From Pseudomonas sp. SJZ079 (GTDB taxonomy: Bacteria; Pseudomonadota; Gammaproteobacteria; Pseudomonadales; Pseudomonadaceae), in the NCBI RefSeq assembly GCF_007993865.1, contig NZ_VIUH01000009.1, positions 92,886 through 156,885 on the forward strand: DNA of 64,000 bases, given 5' to 3'. Below are positions 18,812 to 30,677 of the stretch, one piece after another. The notes under the pieces were generated by a model, which searched no databases, was not told where the DNA came from, and was given only the letters and a program-made list of their open reading frames with translations. The translations under genes and the position numbers were made by a program. How positions within the stretch are numbered: the first letter of the stretch is position 1; each line of letters begins with the position of its first letter.

Positions 18812-19972
18812 ATGAATATCACCAGTTTTGCCCAACGCGTTTCCTTGTCCCTTCTGCTGCTCACTGCGCCGGTCACCTGGGCCGCGCAAATGGTGATTCC
18901 TGCACCGCCGCAGCTGGCAGCCAAATCCTATGTGCTGATGGATGCCGCGAGCGGCAACGTCCTGGTCGAGCACAATGCCGACGAGCGTCTACCGCCCGCC
19001 AGCCTGACCAAGTTGATGACCGCCTACCTGGCGACGCTGGACATCAACCGTGGCCAGATCAAAGAAACCGACATGGTGCGCATCAGCGAGAAGGCCTGGC
19101 GCATGGGCGGCTCGAAGATGTTCATCGAGGTGGGCAAGGAGGTCTCGGTCGATGACCTGCTGCACGGCATCATCATTCAGTCCGGCAACGACGCCAGTGT
19201 GGCGCTGGCCGAGCACATCGCCGGCAGCGAAGACGCCTTCGCCGACCTGATGAACGCCAGTGCCGAGCGCCTGGGCATGAGCAACAGCCAATTCCGCAAC
19301 GCCACCGGCTGGCCGGACCCCGAGCACTACTCCTCGGCCCACGACATGGCCAAGCTGGCGCGGGCGATCATCTATGAAGACCCTGCGCATTACGCCATCT
19401 ATGCGCAGAAGGAGTTCTTCTGGAACGGCATCAAACAACCGAATCGCAACCTGCTGTTGTGGCGCGATAAAACCGTCGACGGCCTGAAAACCGGGCACAC
19501 CGATGAAGCCGGTTACTGCCTGGTCTCGTCTGCCGTGCGCGACGGTATGCGTCTGGTCTCGGTAGTGTTCGGCACCAACAGCGAGCAGGCTCGCGCCGCC
19601 GAGACGCAGAAACTGCTGACCTATGGTTTCCGCTTCTTCGAGACCCGTACCTTCTATCAGAAGGGCACCGAACTGGCTCAGGCGCAAGTCTGGAAAGGTA
19701 GCGCCCGTCAGCTCAAAGCCGGCTTGGCCAATGACCTGACCTTGACCCTGCCGAAGGGCCAGCTGGATAAACTGCAAGCCGGTATGACCCTCAACCCGCA
19801 GTTGATCGCGCCGATCCAGCAGGGCGATGTCATCGGTAAGGTCGAGGTGAAGCTGGCTGACGAGGTGGTGCACAGCGCCGACCTGGTTGCCTTGGATGCC
19901 GTCGAGGAGGGTGGCGTCTTCCGTCGCCTGTGGGATAGCATTCGTCTGTTCTTCTACGCTTTGTTCAACTAA
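18812..19972 (+). CDS. dacC: D-alanyl-D-alanine carboxypeptidase (PBP5/6 family)
   Basis: 386 residues. It trims pentapeptide stems of peptidoglycan. A signal peptide ends near VTWAAQ. Active-site motifs: SxxK in PASLTKLMTAYL, SGN in IQSGNDASVAL, and KTG in GLKTGHTDEAGYC. A C-terminal PBP5 beta domain and an amphipathic membrane-anchoring helix (DSIRLFFYALFN) follow. The start at 18812 fits the signal peptide. The 123-bp gap from rlpA may hold its own promoter; I see no clear boxes. Confidence 0.94.
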   Translation: MNITSFAQRVSLSLLLLTAPVTWAAQMVIPAPPQLAAKSYVLMDAASGNVLVEHNADERLPPASLTKLMTAYLATLDINRGQIKETDMVRISEKAWRMGGSKMFIEVGKEVSVDDLLHGIIIQSGNDASVALAEHIAGSEDAFADLMNASAERLGMSNSQFRNATGWPDPEHYSSAHDMAKLARAIIYEDPAHYAIYAQKEFFWNGIKQPNRNLLLWRDKTVDGLKTGHTDEAGYCLVSSAVRDGMRLVSVVFGTNSEQARAAETQKLLTYGFRFFETRTFYQKGTELAQAQVWKGSARQLKAGLANDLTLTLPKGQLDKLQAGMTLNPQLIAPIQQGDVIGKVEVKLADEVVHSADLVALDAVEEGGVFRRLWDSIRLFFYALFN

Positions 19973-20050
19973 CTGTGTCGACCGCCGCCAGCATGCCTCA
20001 GTTGGGTGTGGCCGGCGGCCGTCTTCGCGGATCACGAGTCCGCCATCGCC

Positions 20051-20329
20051 ATGACTGATACCGATGTTCAAGCTCCAAAAATCGAGTTTCCCTGTGAGCG
20101 CTACCCGATCAAGGTGATCGGCGAGGCCGGCGACGGTTTTGCCGATCTGGTGATCGAGGTGATCCAGCGGCATGCGCCGGATCTCGACGCCAGCACCCTG
20201 GTGCTGCGCGACAGCCGCAATGGCCGTTTCCTCTCGGTGCAGGTGCTGATCACCGCCACCGGAGTGGAGCAGTTGCAGGCCATCCACGTCGACCTGCGCG
20301 CCACCGGTCGCGTGCAAATGGTGTTGTAA
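20051..20329 (+). CDS. ybeD: DUF493/YbeD-family regulatory-fold protein
   Basis: 92 residues. It matches the YbeD family (UPF0250/DUF493), small ACT-like alpha/beta proteins: [17 protein letters not shown] at the start and [15 protein letters not shown] at the end. The role is not established; the gene nearly always lies between dacA and lipB, as here. ATG at 20051 gives [10 protein letters not shown], and lipB follows after 15 bp. Confidence 0.93.
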   Translation: MTDTDVQAPKIEFPCERYPIKVIGEAGDGFADLVIEVIQRHAPDLDASTLVLRDSRNGRFLSVQVLITATGVEQLQAIHVDLRATGRVQMVL

Positions 20330-20344
20330 CGGGAGCAGACCCTA

Positions 20345-20980
20345 GTGGCATCCGAACTCGTCGTACGCCACCTTGGCGTCGTGGACTATCTGCCGACCCT
20401 GGAAGCGATGCGTCGGCTGACCGCCGAGCGCGACGAACTGACGCCCGACGAAATCTGGCTGCTGCAGCATCCCCGGGTGTTCACCCAGGGTCAGGCCGGC
20501 AAGCCCGAGCATCTGTTGGCGCCGGGCGACATCCCGGTAATTCAGGTGGAGCGCGGCGGGCAGGTCACCTACCACGGCCCGGGTCAGCTGGTGGCCTATC
20601 TGCTGCTGGATCTGCGCCGCCTGGATCTGGGGGTGCGCGATTTGGTGACGGCTATGGAGCAGAGCCTGGTGGATGTGCTGGCCAGCTATTGCGTGGCGGC
20701 GGCACCAAAGGCCGATGCGCCTGGCGTGTACGTCAACGGCGAGAAGATCGCCTCGTTGGGGCTGCGGGTTAGCCGGGGCTGCTCGTTCCACGGCCTGGCG
20801 CTCAATGTGGACATGGACATGTCGCCATTCTGGCGGATCAATCCCTGCGGCTATGCGGGGCTGAAAATGGTGCAGCTGAGGGATCTGCTCGACGCGCCGC
20901 CCGCGTTCGACGAGGTGGCGCAGCGCCTCGAGCAAGCGCTGCGCCAGCGGCTGGGTTATGAATCCCAGGGCGTGGTGTGA
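20345..20980 (+). CDS. lipB: Lipoyl(octanoyl) transferase
   Basis: 211 residues. It transfers octanoate from octanoyl-ACP to lipoyl domains. Family signatures are [20 protein letters not shown], the lysine in [19 protein letters not shown] and the catalytic cysteine in [11 protein letters not shown]. The start is GTG at 20345 with GGGAG upstream. It is convergent with the intact lipA rather than followed by it, unlike the usual lipB-lipA operon. Confidence 0.95.
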   Translation: MASELVVRHLGVVDYLPTLEAMRRLTAERDELTPDEIWLLQHPRVFTQGQAGKPEHLLAPGDIPVIQVERGGQVTYHGPGQLVAYLLLDLRRLDLGVRDLVTAMEQSLVDVLASYCVAAAPKADAPGVYVNGEKIASLGLRVSRGCSFHGLALNVDMDMSPFWRINPCGYAGLKMVQLRDLLDAPPAFDEVAQRLEQALRQRLGYESQGVV

Positions 20981-20983
20981 CCG

Positions 20984-21060
20984 TCGGATTACGCTCCGCT
21001 AATCCGACCTAGGTCATCACCACAGCCGTAGTCGGGATTAGCCGAAGGCGTAATCCGGGG
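20984..21060. repeat. Pair of GGATTA...TAATCC palindromes between convergent lipB and lipA
   Basis: Two hairpin-forming units lie in the 84-bp gap. CGGATTA...TAATCCG is at about 20984-21007, and GGATTAGCCGAAGGCGTAATCC at about 21036-21058. This GGATTACGC(T)TCGGCTAATCC type of palindrome is a common intergenic repeat in proteobacteria. Between two convergent stop codons it may act as a bidirectional terminator, although no T-tract follows. Confidence 0.7.
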
Positions 21061-21064
21061 ATCG

Positions 21065-22117
21065 TCAATTCAGGTTGAGTGCCGGAATGATGCTCGGGGC
21101 GATGTCCTGACCCGGTACCGAAACCGGTGCGGCCAGACCCAGATTGTTCTTCTCGAATACCTTGTCGGCCCGGTAGCTGGAGCGCACCAGCGGACCGGCA
21201 GCCACTTCCATGAAGCCCTTTTCCAGGCCTATATCGCGGAACCGATTGAACTCTTCGGGGCTGACCCAGCGCTTGACCGGCAGGTGATTGCGGGTGGGCT
21301 GCAGATACTGGCCGAGGGTGAGGATGTCCACGCCAATGGCGCGCAGGTCATCCATGGTTTCGATGACTTCTTCGTCGGTTTCACCCAGGCCCAGCATCAG
21401 GCTGGTCTTGGCCAGCACATCCGGGCGGTGGCGCTTGGCATGCGCCAGCACGTGCAAGGTCTTCTCGTAGCCGGCACGCGGGTCGCGCACCACATGGGTC
21501 AGGCGCTTGACCGTTTCGACGTTCTGCGCGAACACCTGCAGGCCGGAATCCACCACCCGTTCGATGGCCTGCAGGTCGCCGTTGAAATCGGGGGTCAGGG
21601 CTTCCACGACCACCTGTGGCGTGCGCTCCTTGATGGCGCGCACGCAGGCGGCGTAGTGGCTGGCGCCACCATCTTGCAGGTCGTCGCGATCCACCGAGGT
21701 CAGCACGATATAGCGCAGCGCCATCAGTTCGACCGACTTGGCCGTGTTCTGTGGCTCTTCCTGGTCCAGCCAACCGTTCGGGTTGCCGGTATCCACCGCG
21801 CAGAAACGGCAGGCACGGGTGCACACCGAGCCCATCAGCATGATTGTGGCGGTACCGTTGGACCAGCACTCGCCCATGTTCGGGCAGTGCGACTCCTGGC
21901 AAACGGTGCTCAGGCGGTGCTCGCTGACATTGCGCTTGACCGCTTCGAAGCGGCTGCCGCCGGGCGCTTTGACCCGCAGCCATTTGGGCTTGGGTTCATA
22001 CACCTGGGGTTCGGCTGAGGTACGGCGCTTCTGGCCATCCTTGATCGCAGTGGTGCCCTGAATAGTGCGGAATTTTTCGCCGCTGGCAACGGGTTTAGTC
22101 GAGGACGTGTCTGACAT
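21065..22117 (-). CDS. lipA: Lipoyl synthase (radical SAM), intact copy in inverted position
   Basis: 350 residues. It inserts two sulfurs into octanoyl groups. Cluster ligands are [12 protein letters not shown] (auxiliary 4Fe-4S) and [11 protein letters not shown] (radical SAM CxxxCxxC), and the C-terminal ligand region is [13 protein letters not shown]. The N-terminal [16 protein letters not shown] and overall wording resemble, from memory, the Acinetobacter-type LipA rather than the Escherichia type. The start MSDTSSTKP at 22117 is chosen; the upstream extension lacks family support. The gene faces lipB, and a remnant of a different lipA lies just upstream (22333-22521). Confidence 0.95.
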   Translation of the reverse strand: MSDTSSTKPVASGEKFRTIQGTTAIKDGQKRRTSAEPQVYEPKPKWLRVKAPGGSRFEAVKRNVSEHRLSTVCQESHCPNMGECWSNGTATIMLMGSVCTRACRFCAVDTGNPNGWLDQEEPQNTAKSVELMALRYIVLTSVDRDDLQDGGASHYAACVRAIKERTPQVVVEALTPDFNGDLQAIERVVDSGLQVFAQNVETVKRLTHVVRDPRAGYEKTLHVLAHAKRHRPDVLAKTSLMLGLGETDEEVIETMDDLRAIGVDILTLGQYLQPTRNHLPVKRWVSPEEFNRFRDIGLEKGFMEVAAGPLVRSSYRADKVFEKNNLGLAAPVSVPGQDIAPSIIPALNLN

Positions 22118-22280
22118 CGGAAATCTGGGCTCCGTTAGAGGCTCCATTGGCGAGAGGCTTGTGGCCGCCGCGAAGTCTATCACAGAAGCTGTTCTCACAA
22201 GCTGGCGGCTGTCTGCCGTGTAGCGGTACGGTCGGCGAGTGCCAAGTGTCACCCCGAGCCGGCCTGAGGGGCAAACGGTT

Positions 22281-22331
22281 TCAGTGGCCGCGCAGTTGCT
22301 TCAACAGCTCCTCGCTGGGGTAGCTGCCCAC
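22281..22331 (-). pseudogene. Tail fragment of a second lytic transglycosylase gene
   Basis: Read on the minus strand, the last 16 codons and stop encode [15 protein letters not shown], preceded by a matching V. This parallels the C-terminus of the intact transglycosylase at 22581-23873, which ends [15 protein letters not shown]. Identity stops abruptly at about 22332, where lipA-remnant sequence begins on the other strand. It appears to be a recombination junction that brought in the 3' end of a homologous gene together with the inverted lipA. The fragment is short, so homology is suggestive rather than certain. Confidence 0.6.
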
Positions 22332-22332
22332 C

Positions 22333-22521
22333 GGCCAGTATCTGCAGCCCTCGCGTAGCTACTTGCTGGTGCAGCGCTTCGTGCATCCGGACGCCTTCGC
22401 CTGGTTCGCCGAGGAAGGCAGCAAGATGGGCTTCAAGAACGTCGCTGCCGGTCCGCTGGTGCGTTCGTCCTACCACGCGGATCAGCAGGCGCACGAGGCC
22501 AAGAATCACTTAGCCGGCTGA
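22333..22521 (+). pseudogene. lipA: 3' remnant of an Escherichia-type lipA
   Basis: An open frame of 62 codons plus TGA encodes the C-terminus of a lipoyl synthase: [20 protein letters not shown], then [20 protein letters not shown] near the end. It keeps the conserved GQYLQPSR and RSSYHAD motifs but lacks everything upstream, including both iron-sulfur motifs, and has no start. It lies on the plus strand, the orientation and place expected for the original lipB-lipA order. Its wording differs from the intact lipA nearby ([20 protein letters not shown]), so it is not a duplicate of that gene. Confidence 0.88.
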
Positions 22522-22540
22522 ATAAATGCTTGGCTGAATA

Positions 22541-22567
22541 AAAAAGACGACCCTCGGGTCTCCTTTT
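22541..22567. terminator. Bidirectional terminator-like hairpin
   Basis: A small GACCC-TC-GGGTC stem at 22549-22560 is flanked by an A-run on the left and CCTTTT on the right, so it could work in either direction. It sits between the lipA remnant and the stop of the lytic transglycosylase gene. Confidence 0.6.
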
Positions 22568-22580
22568 CATTCGTTGCGTT

Positions 22581-23873
22581 TCAGTAGTTACGCAGCTGTT
22601 CGAGCAGCTCGTAGCTCGGGTAGCCGTCGGCCGGTTGACCGCGCCTTTGTTGAAAGGCGCGCACCGCCTTGCGGGTGTTGGCGCCGATAATGCCGTCGGC
22701 AGGCCCTGGCTCGAGGCCGTTCTGCGCCAGCAGCGTTTGCAGTTCGATACGTTCGCTGCGGCCCAACTGGCGATCGCTGCGTGGCCAGCTGCCGTGCACG
22801 CCTGCACCGCCGCGCAGGCCGTCGGCCAGCAGGCCAATGGCCAAAGCGTAGGAGGTCGAGTTGTTGTACTTGAGGATGCTGCGGAAATTACTCAGCAGCA
22901 CAAAGGCCGGGCCGCGATGGCCGGCAGGCAGCAACAGGGTCGCGGGGCTGGCGCTGGCCATGGACATCGACGTATTCACGGGCTTGACGCCAAGTCTCGT
23001 CCATTCGGCCAGGCTGCGACGGTTCTCTGGGTCGGCCAGGCTATAGTCGAAATCGCCCGGTAGGAGGACTTCGAAGCCCCAGGGCTGGCCTTGTTGCCAG
23101 CCCGAGGCTTGCAGGTAGTGAGCGGCCGAGGCCAGCGCGTCGGTCGAGGAGTTCCACAGGTCGCGACGGCCGTCGCCGTCGAAATCCACCGCATGCTGGT
23201 TGTAGGTGGTCGGCATGAACTGGGTCTGGCCCATGGCGCCCGCCCAGGAGCCGATCAGGCGTTCCGGGGTGATGTCGCCATGCTGAAGTATCTGCAGTAC
23301 AGCGAGCAATTGGCTGCGCCAGAACACCTGACGGCGGCCTTGGTAGGCCAGGGTGGCGAGCGAGCGGATTACGTTGTGATTGCCGATATTGCTGCCGAAG
23401 TTGCTTTCCAGGCCCCAGATCGCCACCAGGATCTCGCCATCCACGCCATAACGCCGTTCGATGCGCGTGAGGTTGTCGCGCTGTTGGGCGAGCAGGCTGC
23501 GACCGCGTGCGATTCGGGCGGGCGATACGGCGCCGTCGAGATATTCCCAGACGGGACGGGTGAACTCCGGTTGACTGCTGTCAGCGGCCAATACCTCGGG
23601 GTTTGGGCTGACCCCGGCAAAGGCCCGGTCGAACAGTTCGGGTTCGATGCCCGCGGCGATGGCATCGCTGCGCAGCAGAGCGCGCCAATCGGCGAAGCTG
23701 AGCTGCTCGCTGGCGGCGGGGATAATTGTCGCCGGCAGGTTGGTGTGGCTTTCGCCTGGGGTGTTTGCCGCGGTTGCCAGCGATTGTGCAGGTGCTTCGC
23801 TGCAAGCGCTCAACAACAGGAAGATGCAGGCCGAGGCCGTGTGGCTCAGGCTGCGAAGAAGCAGGTTTGGCAT
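22581..23873 (-). CDS. Lytic murein transglycosylase lipoprotein with peptidoglycan-binding domain
   Basis: 430 residues. A lipoprotein signal ends FLLLSAC. The catalytic domain is MltB-like: the acid Glu is in [20 protein letters not shown], followed by [19 protein letters not shown] and [11 protein letters not shown]. Residues about 370-428 form a PG_binding_1 domain ([34 protein letters not shown]). It probably acts at the outer membrane on glycan strands. It is the second MltB-type enzyme in the window but is only distantly similar to the one at 16665. Confidence 0.93.
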   Translation of the reverse strand: MPNLLLRSLSHTASACIFLLLSACSEAPAQSLATAANTPGESHTNLPATIIPAASEQLSFADWRALLRSDAIAAGIEPELFDRAFAGVSPNPEVLAADSSQPEFTRPVWEYLDGAVSPARIARGRSLLAQQRDNLTRIERRYGVDGEILVAIWGLESNFGSNIGNHNVIRSLATLAYQGRRQVFWRSQLLAVLQILQHGDITPERLIGSWAGAMGQTQFMPTTYNQHAVDFDGDGRRDLWNSSTDALASAAHYLQASGWQQGQPWGFEVLLPGDFDYSLADPENRRSLAEWTRLGVKPVNTSMSMASASPATLLLPAGHRGPAFVLLSNFRSILKYNNSTSYALAIGLLADGLRGGAGVHGSWPRSDRQLGRSERIELQTLLAQNGLEPGPADGIIGANTRKAVRAFQQRRGQPADGYPSYELLEQLRNY

Positions 23874-23945
23874 GGTGGTCTCAGCAGGTTTTGCAGGCCG
23901 TTACCTTAGCACGAATGAGGCCCTATGCGGGTTACGGCGCGGTTT

Positions 23946-24104
23946 TCAGGCTGCCACAAAGCATGAAGCCTCCCAGTTTTGCTGGGAGGCTTCGCGGCGA
24001 TAGCTGCCTTCGCCTTTATGCGGTTTTTCCTGGCGACAACGGAACAGTGGCTGGGCGATCAGGGACTTGGCCTTATTCGGGCCATGCTTGGTTTTCTTGG
24101 CCAT
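23946..24104 (-). CDS. arfA: Alternative ribosome-rescue factor ArfA
   Basis: 52 codons from ATG at 24104, beginning MAKKTKHGPNKAKSLI and containing PLFRCRQEKPHKGEGSY and NWEAS, which match the ArfA core (compare KGKGSY and NWEAS in the E. coli protein, recalled from memory). ArfA recruits RF2 to release ribosomes stalled on non-stop mRNA when tmRNA is insufficient. A perfect 12-bp hairpin lies inside the coding region at codons about 38-47, as expected for a gene whose mRNA is cut or terminated before the stop so that active, truncated ArfA is made only when tmRNA fails. It sits between holA and the transglycosylase gene. Confidence 0.9.
   Translation of the reverse strand: MAKKTKHGPNKAKSLIAQPLFRCRQEKPHKGEGSYRREASQQNWEASCFVAA
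23965..23993 (-). promoter_or_regulatory. Hairpin inside arfA (RNase III/terminator-type control element)
   Basis: GAAGCCTCCCAG and CTGGGAGGCTTC form a perfect 12-bp stem with a five-base loop, inside the arfA reading frame. Transcribed on the minus strand it is followed by AUGCUUUGUGG, not a clean U-run, so RNase III cleavage as in E. coli seems more likely than intrinsic termination. Confidence 0.8.
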
Positions 24105-24174
24105 GAGTTTTCTCATTTGCGCCTGCGATCTGCGGGCGAGCGCAGGATGCTCTGCAGCTGAGAAAATGTCCAGG

Positions 24175-25221
24175 CTATGGGTAAGCGTCGCTGGCGAGGC
24201 CCAGGCGTTGCCCGCATATGCTCAGGGCCAGCAGGCTCAAGCCACTCCAGGGGTCGCCAGGCGCTTGACCTTTGATCTGCGCGTCGATGCGTTGCGCGTC
24301 GAGCAGCAGCTGCGCCCAGCGCGCGGCCGAGTGGCGTTGCAGGGCTTTGCTGACCAGTGGTCGGCGTTTATCCCATACCGGCGGGCGTGCCGAGCTGAAG
24401 GCTTTGTCCAGCGGCATGCCTTGGCCGTATTGCTGGGCGATAGTGGCCAGCAAACGCAGCTCGCGAGCCAGCGCCCAGAGCACTACGGGGGGCTCGACGC
24501 CTTCGCCACGCAGCCCTTCGAGCATGCGCAAGGCGTGCGCGGCCTCACCGTTGAGTGCGGCATCGATCAGGCCGAAGACGTCGAAGCGCGCACTGTCGGC
24601 GACCGCTGCGTGTACGGTGCTGGCGTCGACCTGACCGTCGCTGGCGAGTAGCTTGAGTTTTTCGATTTCCTGGGCGGCGGCGAGCAGGTTGCCCTCGACC
24701 CGCACGGCAATCATCTCCATGGCTTCCTGGCTGGCGCTGAGGCCAGCCTGGGCCAGGCGTTGGCGAATCCATTGCGGTAACTGATGCGCGTCGATCGGCC
24801 AGATCTGCAGGAACTGCGTGTGCTGCCCGTCGATCAGCGCCTTGGCCCATTTGCTTTTCTGGGTGCTGCCATCGAGCTTGGGCAGGCTGATCAGCAAGAC
24901 CGTGTCTTCCGGTGGTCGGGCCAGGTATTCGAGCAATGCCGCACTGCCTTTATCGCCGGGCTTGCCGGAGGGTAGGCGCAGTTCCAGCAGGCGTTTATCG
25001 GCGAACAGGGAAAGACTGGCGCCGGCTTGCAGCAAGTTGCCCCAGTCGAAATTGGCTTCGGCGTTGAACACCTGGCGCTCGCTGAAACCCAGTTGGCGGG
25101 TGGCCGCACGAATGGTGTCGCAGGCTTCCTGGCACAGCAGCGGTTCGTCGCCACTGACCGCATACACCGAAGCCAGGTTGCCCTGGAGGTGTTTGCTGAG
25201 TTGTGCGGGGTTGAGTTTCAT
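24175..25221 (-). CDS. holA: DNA polymerase III subunit delta
   Basis: 348 residues. The delta subunit opens the beta sliding clamp within the clamp loader. Typical features are VYAVSGDEPLLCQEACDTIR at the N-terminus, SLFADKRLLELRLPSGKPG, and the C-terminal helical collar with VVLWALARELRLL. Its place next to lptE and leuS is the conserved gamma-proteobacterial order. There is a 42-bp gap to lptE upstream. Confidence 0.95.
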   Translation of the reverse strand: MKLNPAQLSKHLQGNLASVYAVSGDEPLLCQEACDTIRAATRQLGFSERQVFNAEANFDWGNLLQAGASLSLFADKRLLELRLPSGKPGDKGSAALLEYLARPPEDTVLLISLPKLDGSTQKSKWAKALIDGQHTQFLQIWPIDAHQLPQWIRQRLAQAGLSASQEAMEMIAVRVEGNLLAAAQEIEKLKLLASDGQVDASTVHAAVADSARFDVFGLIDAALNGEAAHALRMLEGLRGEGVEPPVVLWALARELRLLATIAQQYGQGMPLDKAFSSARPPVWDKRRPLVSKALQRHSAARWAQLLLDAQRIDAQIKGQAPGDPWSGLSLLALSICGQRLGLASDAYP

Positions 25222-25263
25222 CGGCTGATCGGGCGTCGGACCGCCTAGGCGGCCCGCGCGGGC

Positions 25264-25875
25264 TTACTGCAGTTGCGTCGGCAGTTGCAGCGGGGATTGC
25301 TGCGGCTGCGAGGCCTCGAACCGGCGAGCGGCCTCCAGTGCCTCGGCTTCGGCTTTGGCCTTGGCTTCGGCGGTCTGTTGCAGCTGGTCGAGCTGCGCAG
25401 GGGTCACCTGGCGCAGGCGTTGTACCAGCTGTTGTACCAGATCGCGGCGCATTTCCTGGCGCAGCTGCGCGCCTTCCTGGCCCGAGCCAATCAGGTTGTT
25501 GCTGTCCTGCACGTAGAAGTTCTGCACTTCCAGTTGGTTGCGCATCAACAGCAGATTTTTCGCGCCACGAATCTCGTAGTCGAGGGTCATGGTCAGTTCG
25601 TATTCGGCAGTACGCGCCGAGCTGGTGTAGCTGGCGGCGCGCTGGTCTTCCTGCTCGTTGCTCAGGATCAGGCTGTAGGGCGCGCCGGGGTACACGCGTA
25701 CATCGTTGTTCTGCAGCACCTCGCGGACTTGCTTGAGCGTCTCGCCGTAAGCATTGCGGGCGCTGACGTCGAGCTCCTTGAGGGCAAACTGCACATCACC
25801 GGTACCGCGTAGCTGGAAGCCACAGGCACTAAGCAGTACAGCCAGACCGATTACCAACAGATTCCGTTTCATCAT
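25264..25875 (-). CDS. lptE: LPS-assembly lipoprotein LptE
   Basis: 203 residues. The lipoprotein signal ends LAVLLSAC, followed by GFQLRGTG, the usual start of mature LptE. The C-terminal part is Gln/Ala-rich and probably helical. LptE plugs the LptD barrel and inserts lipopolysaccharide into the outer leaflet. The start could be either of two adjacent ATGs (25875 or 25872). Confidence 0.94.
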   Translation of the reverse strand: MMKRNLLVIGLAVLLSACGFQLRGTGDVQFALKELDVSARNAYGETLKQVREVLQNNDVRVYPGAPYSLILSNEQEDQRAASYTSSARTAEYELTMTLDYEIRGAKNLLLMRNQLEVQNFYVQDSNNLIGSGQEGAQLRQEMRRDLVQQLVQRLRQVTPAQLDQLQQTAEAKAKAEAEALEAARRFEASQPQQSPLQLPTQLQ

Positions 25876-25935
25876 CTTTGTTTTCCCCTAAGTCGAGCAT
25901 CCCGGCGCACCGCTGTCTGGGCGCGCCGAGTGTAA

Positions 25936-28951
<3,016 letters not shown>

Positions 28952-29401
28952 ATGGGTGAATTGCGGCGAACAGAGATAGGCGGCGGTTTGTATGAACGGC
29001 TGTTGCAACGGCTCGCCTTGGCCCTGGATGAGGCAGACAGCCTGAGCCGTGTATCTGCCGACCCGCCGCGTGATCTGGAGTTGCACGGCCTGACCTCTGC
29101 CGAGCTCGAATTGATTCGCGCCTACCTGGATCGGGATCTCAACTGGCTGCGCGGCTGGCATGCCGCGGCAGAAGAGCTCGCGCAGCTGGAACGATGGCCG
29201 GCGCAGCCGCTGAAACCTTGGCGCTCGACCCAAAAGGCAACCAGTAAGGGGCATGGCAAGCTGAGGCCGCCGCTGAAGCAGCGGGTGCAGCTGTGTTGCG
29301 CCCTGTGCGGTGTCGCTGCCGATTGGCAGTCGGGTAAGGGGACCAAGGCCTGCTCTGTCTGTGGCTCACAGCTATTCCGGGCGGGTAACGCCCAGCAATA
29401 G
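28952..29401 (+). CDS. Zinc-ribbon protein, positional counterpart of YbeL (DUF1451)
   Basis: 149 residues from the ATG at 28952, which has GAGG upstream; a TTG at 28928 is a less likely start. The N-terminal two-thirds are helical (YERLLQRLALALDEADSL). The C-terminus holds a four-cysteine zinc ribbon, CALC and CSVC. The helical part plus C-terminal ribbon and the location beside leuS match the YbeL type, but sequence similarity outside the cysteines is weak. Function unknown. Confidence 0.8.
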   Translation: MGELRRTEIGGGLYERLLQRLALALDEADSLSRVSADPPRDLELHGLTSAELELIRAYLDRDLNWLRGWHAAAEELAQLERWPAQPLKPWRSTQKATSKGHGKLRPPLKQRVQLCCALCGVAADWQSGKGTKACSVCGSQLFRAGNAQQ

Positions 29402-29629
29402 CAGGTAATGGGCGGTGGCTATCACGCCGTTAGTGACGGCGAGAGTCTGAGGCGTCGCTGCCGATGCGCTCGGCGAGTTAGTCGTCTCCTCGGATAGTAC
29501 GGCTGTCTGCGACTGTGGAGCCTCTCTCTTTGTCGTGGCAGGTGTGCGGCGATAGGCCCTTGTTCCGGGTAAGCAAGCCTAATGCGGTGCAGGGCTCTGG
29601 TAGGCTTCACGCATTCGTGGAGGCGCTTG

Positions 29630-30391
29630 ATGCCCATTTGCTGTGCCCTCAAACAGCTGTTGTTGCCGCCAGGCCTGTTGCTGCTGTTGCTGCTCGCGGC
29701 CTGGTGGTTGCGTGGGCGCTTTGCGCGCCTGGCGGCTGCCTGCTTCGCTGTGGCAGTGGGTGGGCTGTGGCTGATGAGTCTGCCGATTACCGTGGAGTGG
29801 TCCGCGCGACTGCTGGAGTCCGACTCGGCGCTGCAGCAGGCGCAGTGGGGCGATCTGGCGCAGGAGGTCGATGCGATCGTCGTGCTGGGCGGCGGGCGTG
29901 AGCAGAACGACCCTGCCTGGGGCGCTGATCAGCCGAGTCCTTTTGCCCTGGAGCGGCTGCGCTATGCGGCGCGTCTGGCCAAGGCTTCGGGGGTGCCGCT
30001 GTTGGTCAGTGGCGGCCTGCACTACGGCGAGCCACCCAGCGAGGCGGCCTTGATGGCTCAGGTGCTGGCCCGCGATTATGGCGTGGTTGTGCGTTGGCAG
30101 GAGGAGGCGAGTCGGACGACCTGGGAAAACGCGGCCTACAGCGCCGAGTTGCTGCGCCAAGAGGGCGTCAAGCGTGTGCTGTTGGTGACTCAGGCGTGGC
30201 ACATGCCCAGGGCACGCTGGTGCTTCGAGCAAGTCGGCTTTCAGGTGCTAGCCGCCCCGGTAGGCTTTCTCGGTGTGTCGAACGGTCGCCCTGCTGGCGG
30301 CTGGCTGCCGGAAAGCAAGGCGCTGTGGCAGAGCGGCTTGTTGCTCAATGAGGCCATTGGATTGTTGACCTATCCGCTGGCCTATCCCTAG
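29630..30391 (+). CDS. YdcF/ElyC-family membrane protein (DUF218)
   Basis: 253 residues. Two N-terminal hydrophobic segments are followed by a DUF218 domain: VDAIVVLGGGREQ, RLRYAARLAKASGVPLLVSGG, EEASRTTWENAAYSAELL and VLLVTQAWHMPRA. ElyC, a relative, affects envelope lipid-carrier homeostasis in E. coli; the activity is unproven. GGAGG upstream supports ATG at 29630. The stop TAG overlaps the first bases of the second 267-bp element. The 228-bp gap before the gene shows nothing I can name. Confidence 0.9.
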   Translation: MPICCALKQLLLPPGLLLLLLLAAWWLRGRFARLAAACFAVAVGGLWLMSLPITVEWSARLLESDSALQQAQWGDLAQEVDAIVVLGGGREQNDPAWGADQPSPFALERLRYAARLAKASGVPLLVSGGLHYGEPPSEAALMAQVLARDYGVVVRWQEEASRTTWENAAYSAELLRQEGVKRVLLVTQAWHMPRARWCFEQVGFQVLAAPVGFLGVSNGRPAGGWLPESKALWQSGLLLNEAIGLLTYPLAYP

Positions 30392-30656
30392 GGTCTGTTG
30401 CCGTTTCATTGCGAGCCGCGTTGCCGCGAGAAATGGCCCCCGATTAGGCGTAGGACGCAGGTAATGGTCATTCCCTTGCCAAGTCCTGCAACAACAGCGG
30501 GGGCCATTTCCCGCGCAACCCGAAGGGCCGGGCTTGTTTTTGCGCGATGCGGCGTTTCTCGTCGCTCATTTGGAACAACCAAACCGCGCTCCTCGTGTCT
30601 TGCCTCGCGCAAAAACAAGCTACGGCGCGGCCGCGAATGAAACGGCAACAGACCCT
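30390..30656. repeat. 267-bp structured inverted-repeat element, copy 2
   Basis: This has the same length, ends and orientation as the copy at 2257-2523, with six substitutions. Two of these, at 30534 and 30618, are exact partners in the long internal stem: the C:G pair of copy 1 is T:A here. A third (30451) turns a G-C pair of the small stem into G-T. The element fills the gap between the convergent ydcF-like gene and lnt, and its left end shares AG with the TAG stop of the former. Confidence 0.92.
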
Positions 30657-30677
30657 AGGTGTTTGCCTCTGGCCGCG

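Noticed and set aside
22249..22509. 86-codon minus-strand frame over the lipA remnant
   Set aside because: It is antisense to the clearly recognisable LipA C-terminus and has no motif.
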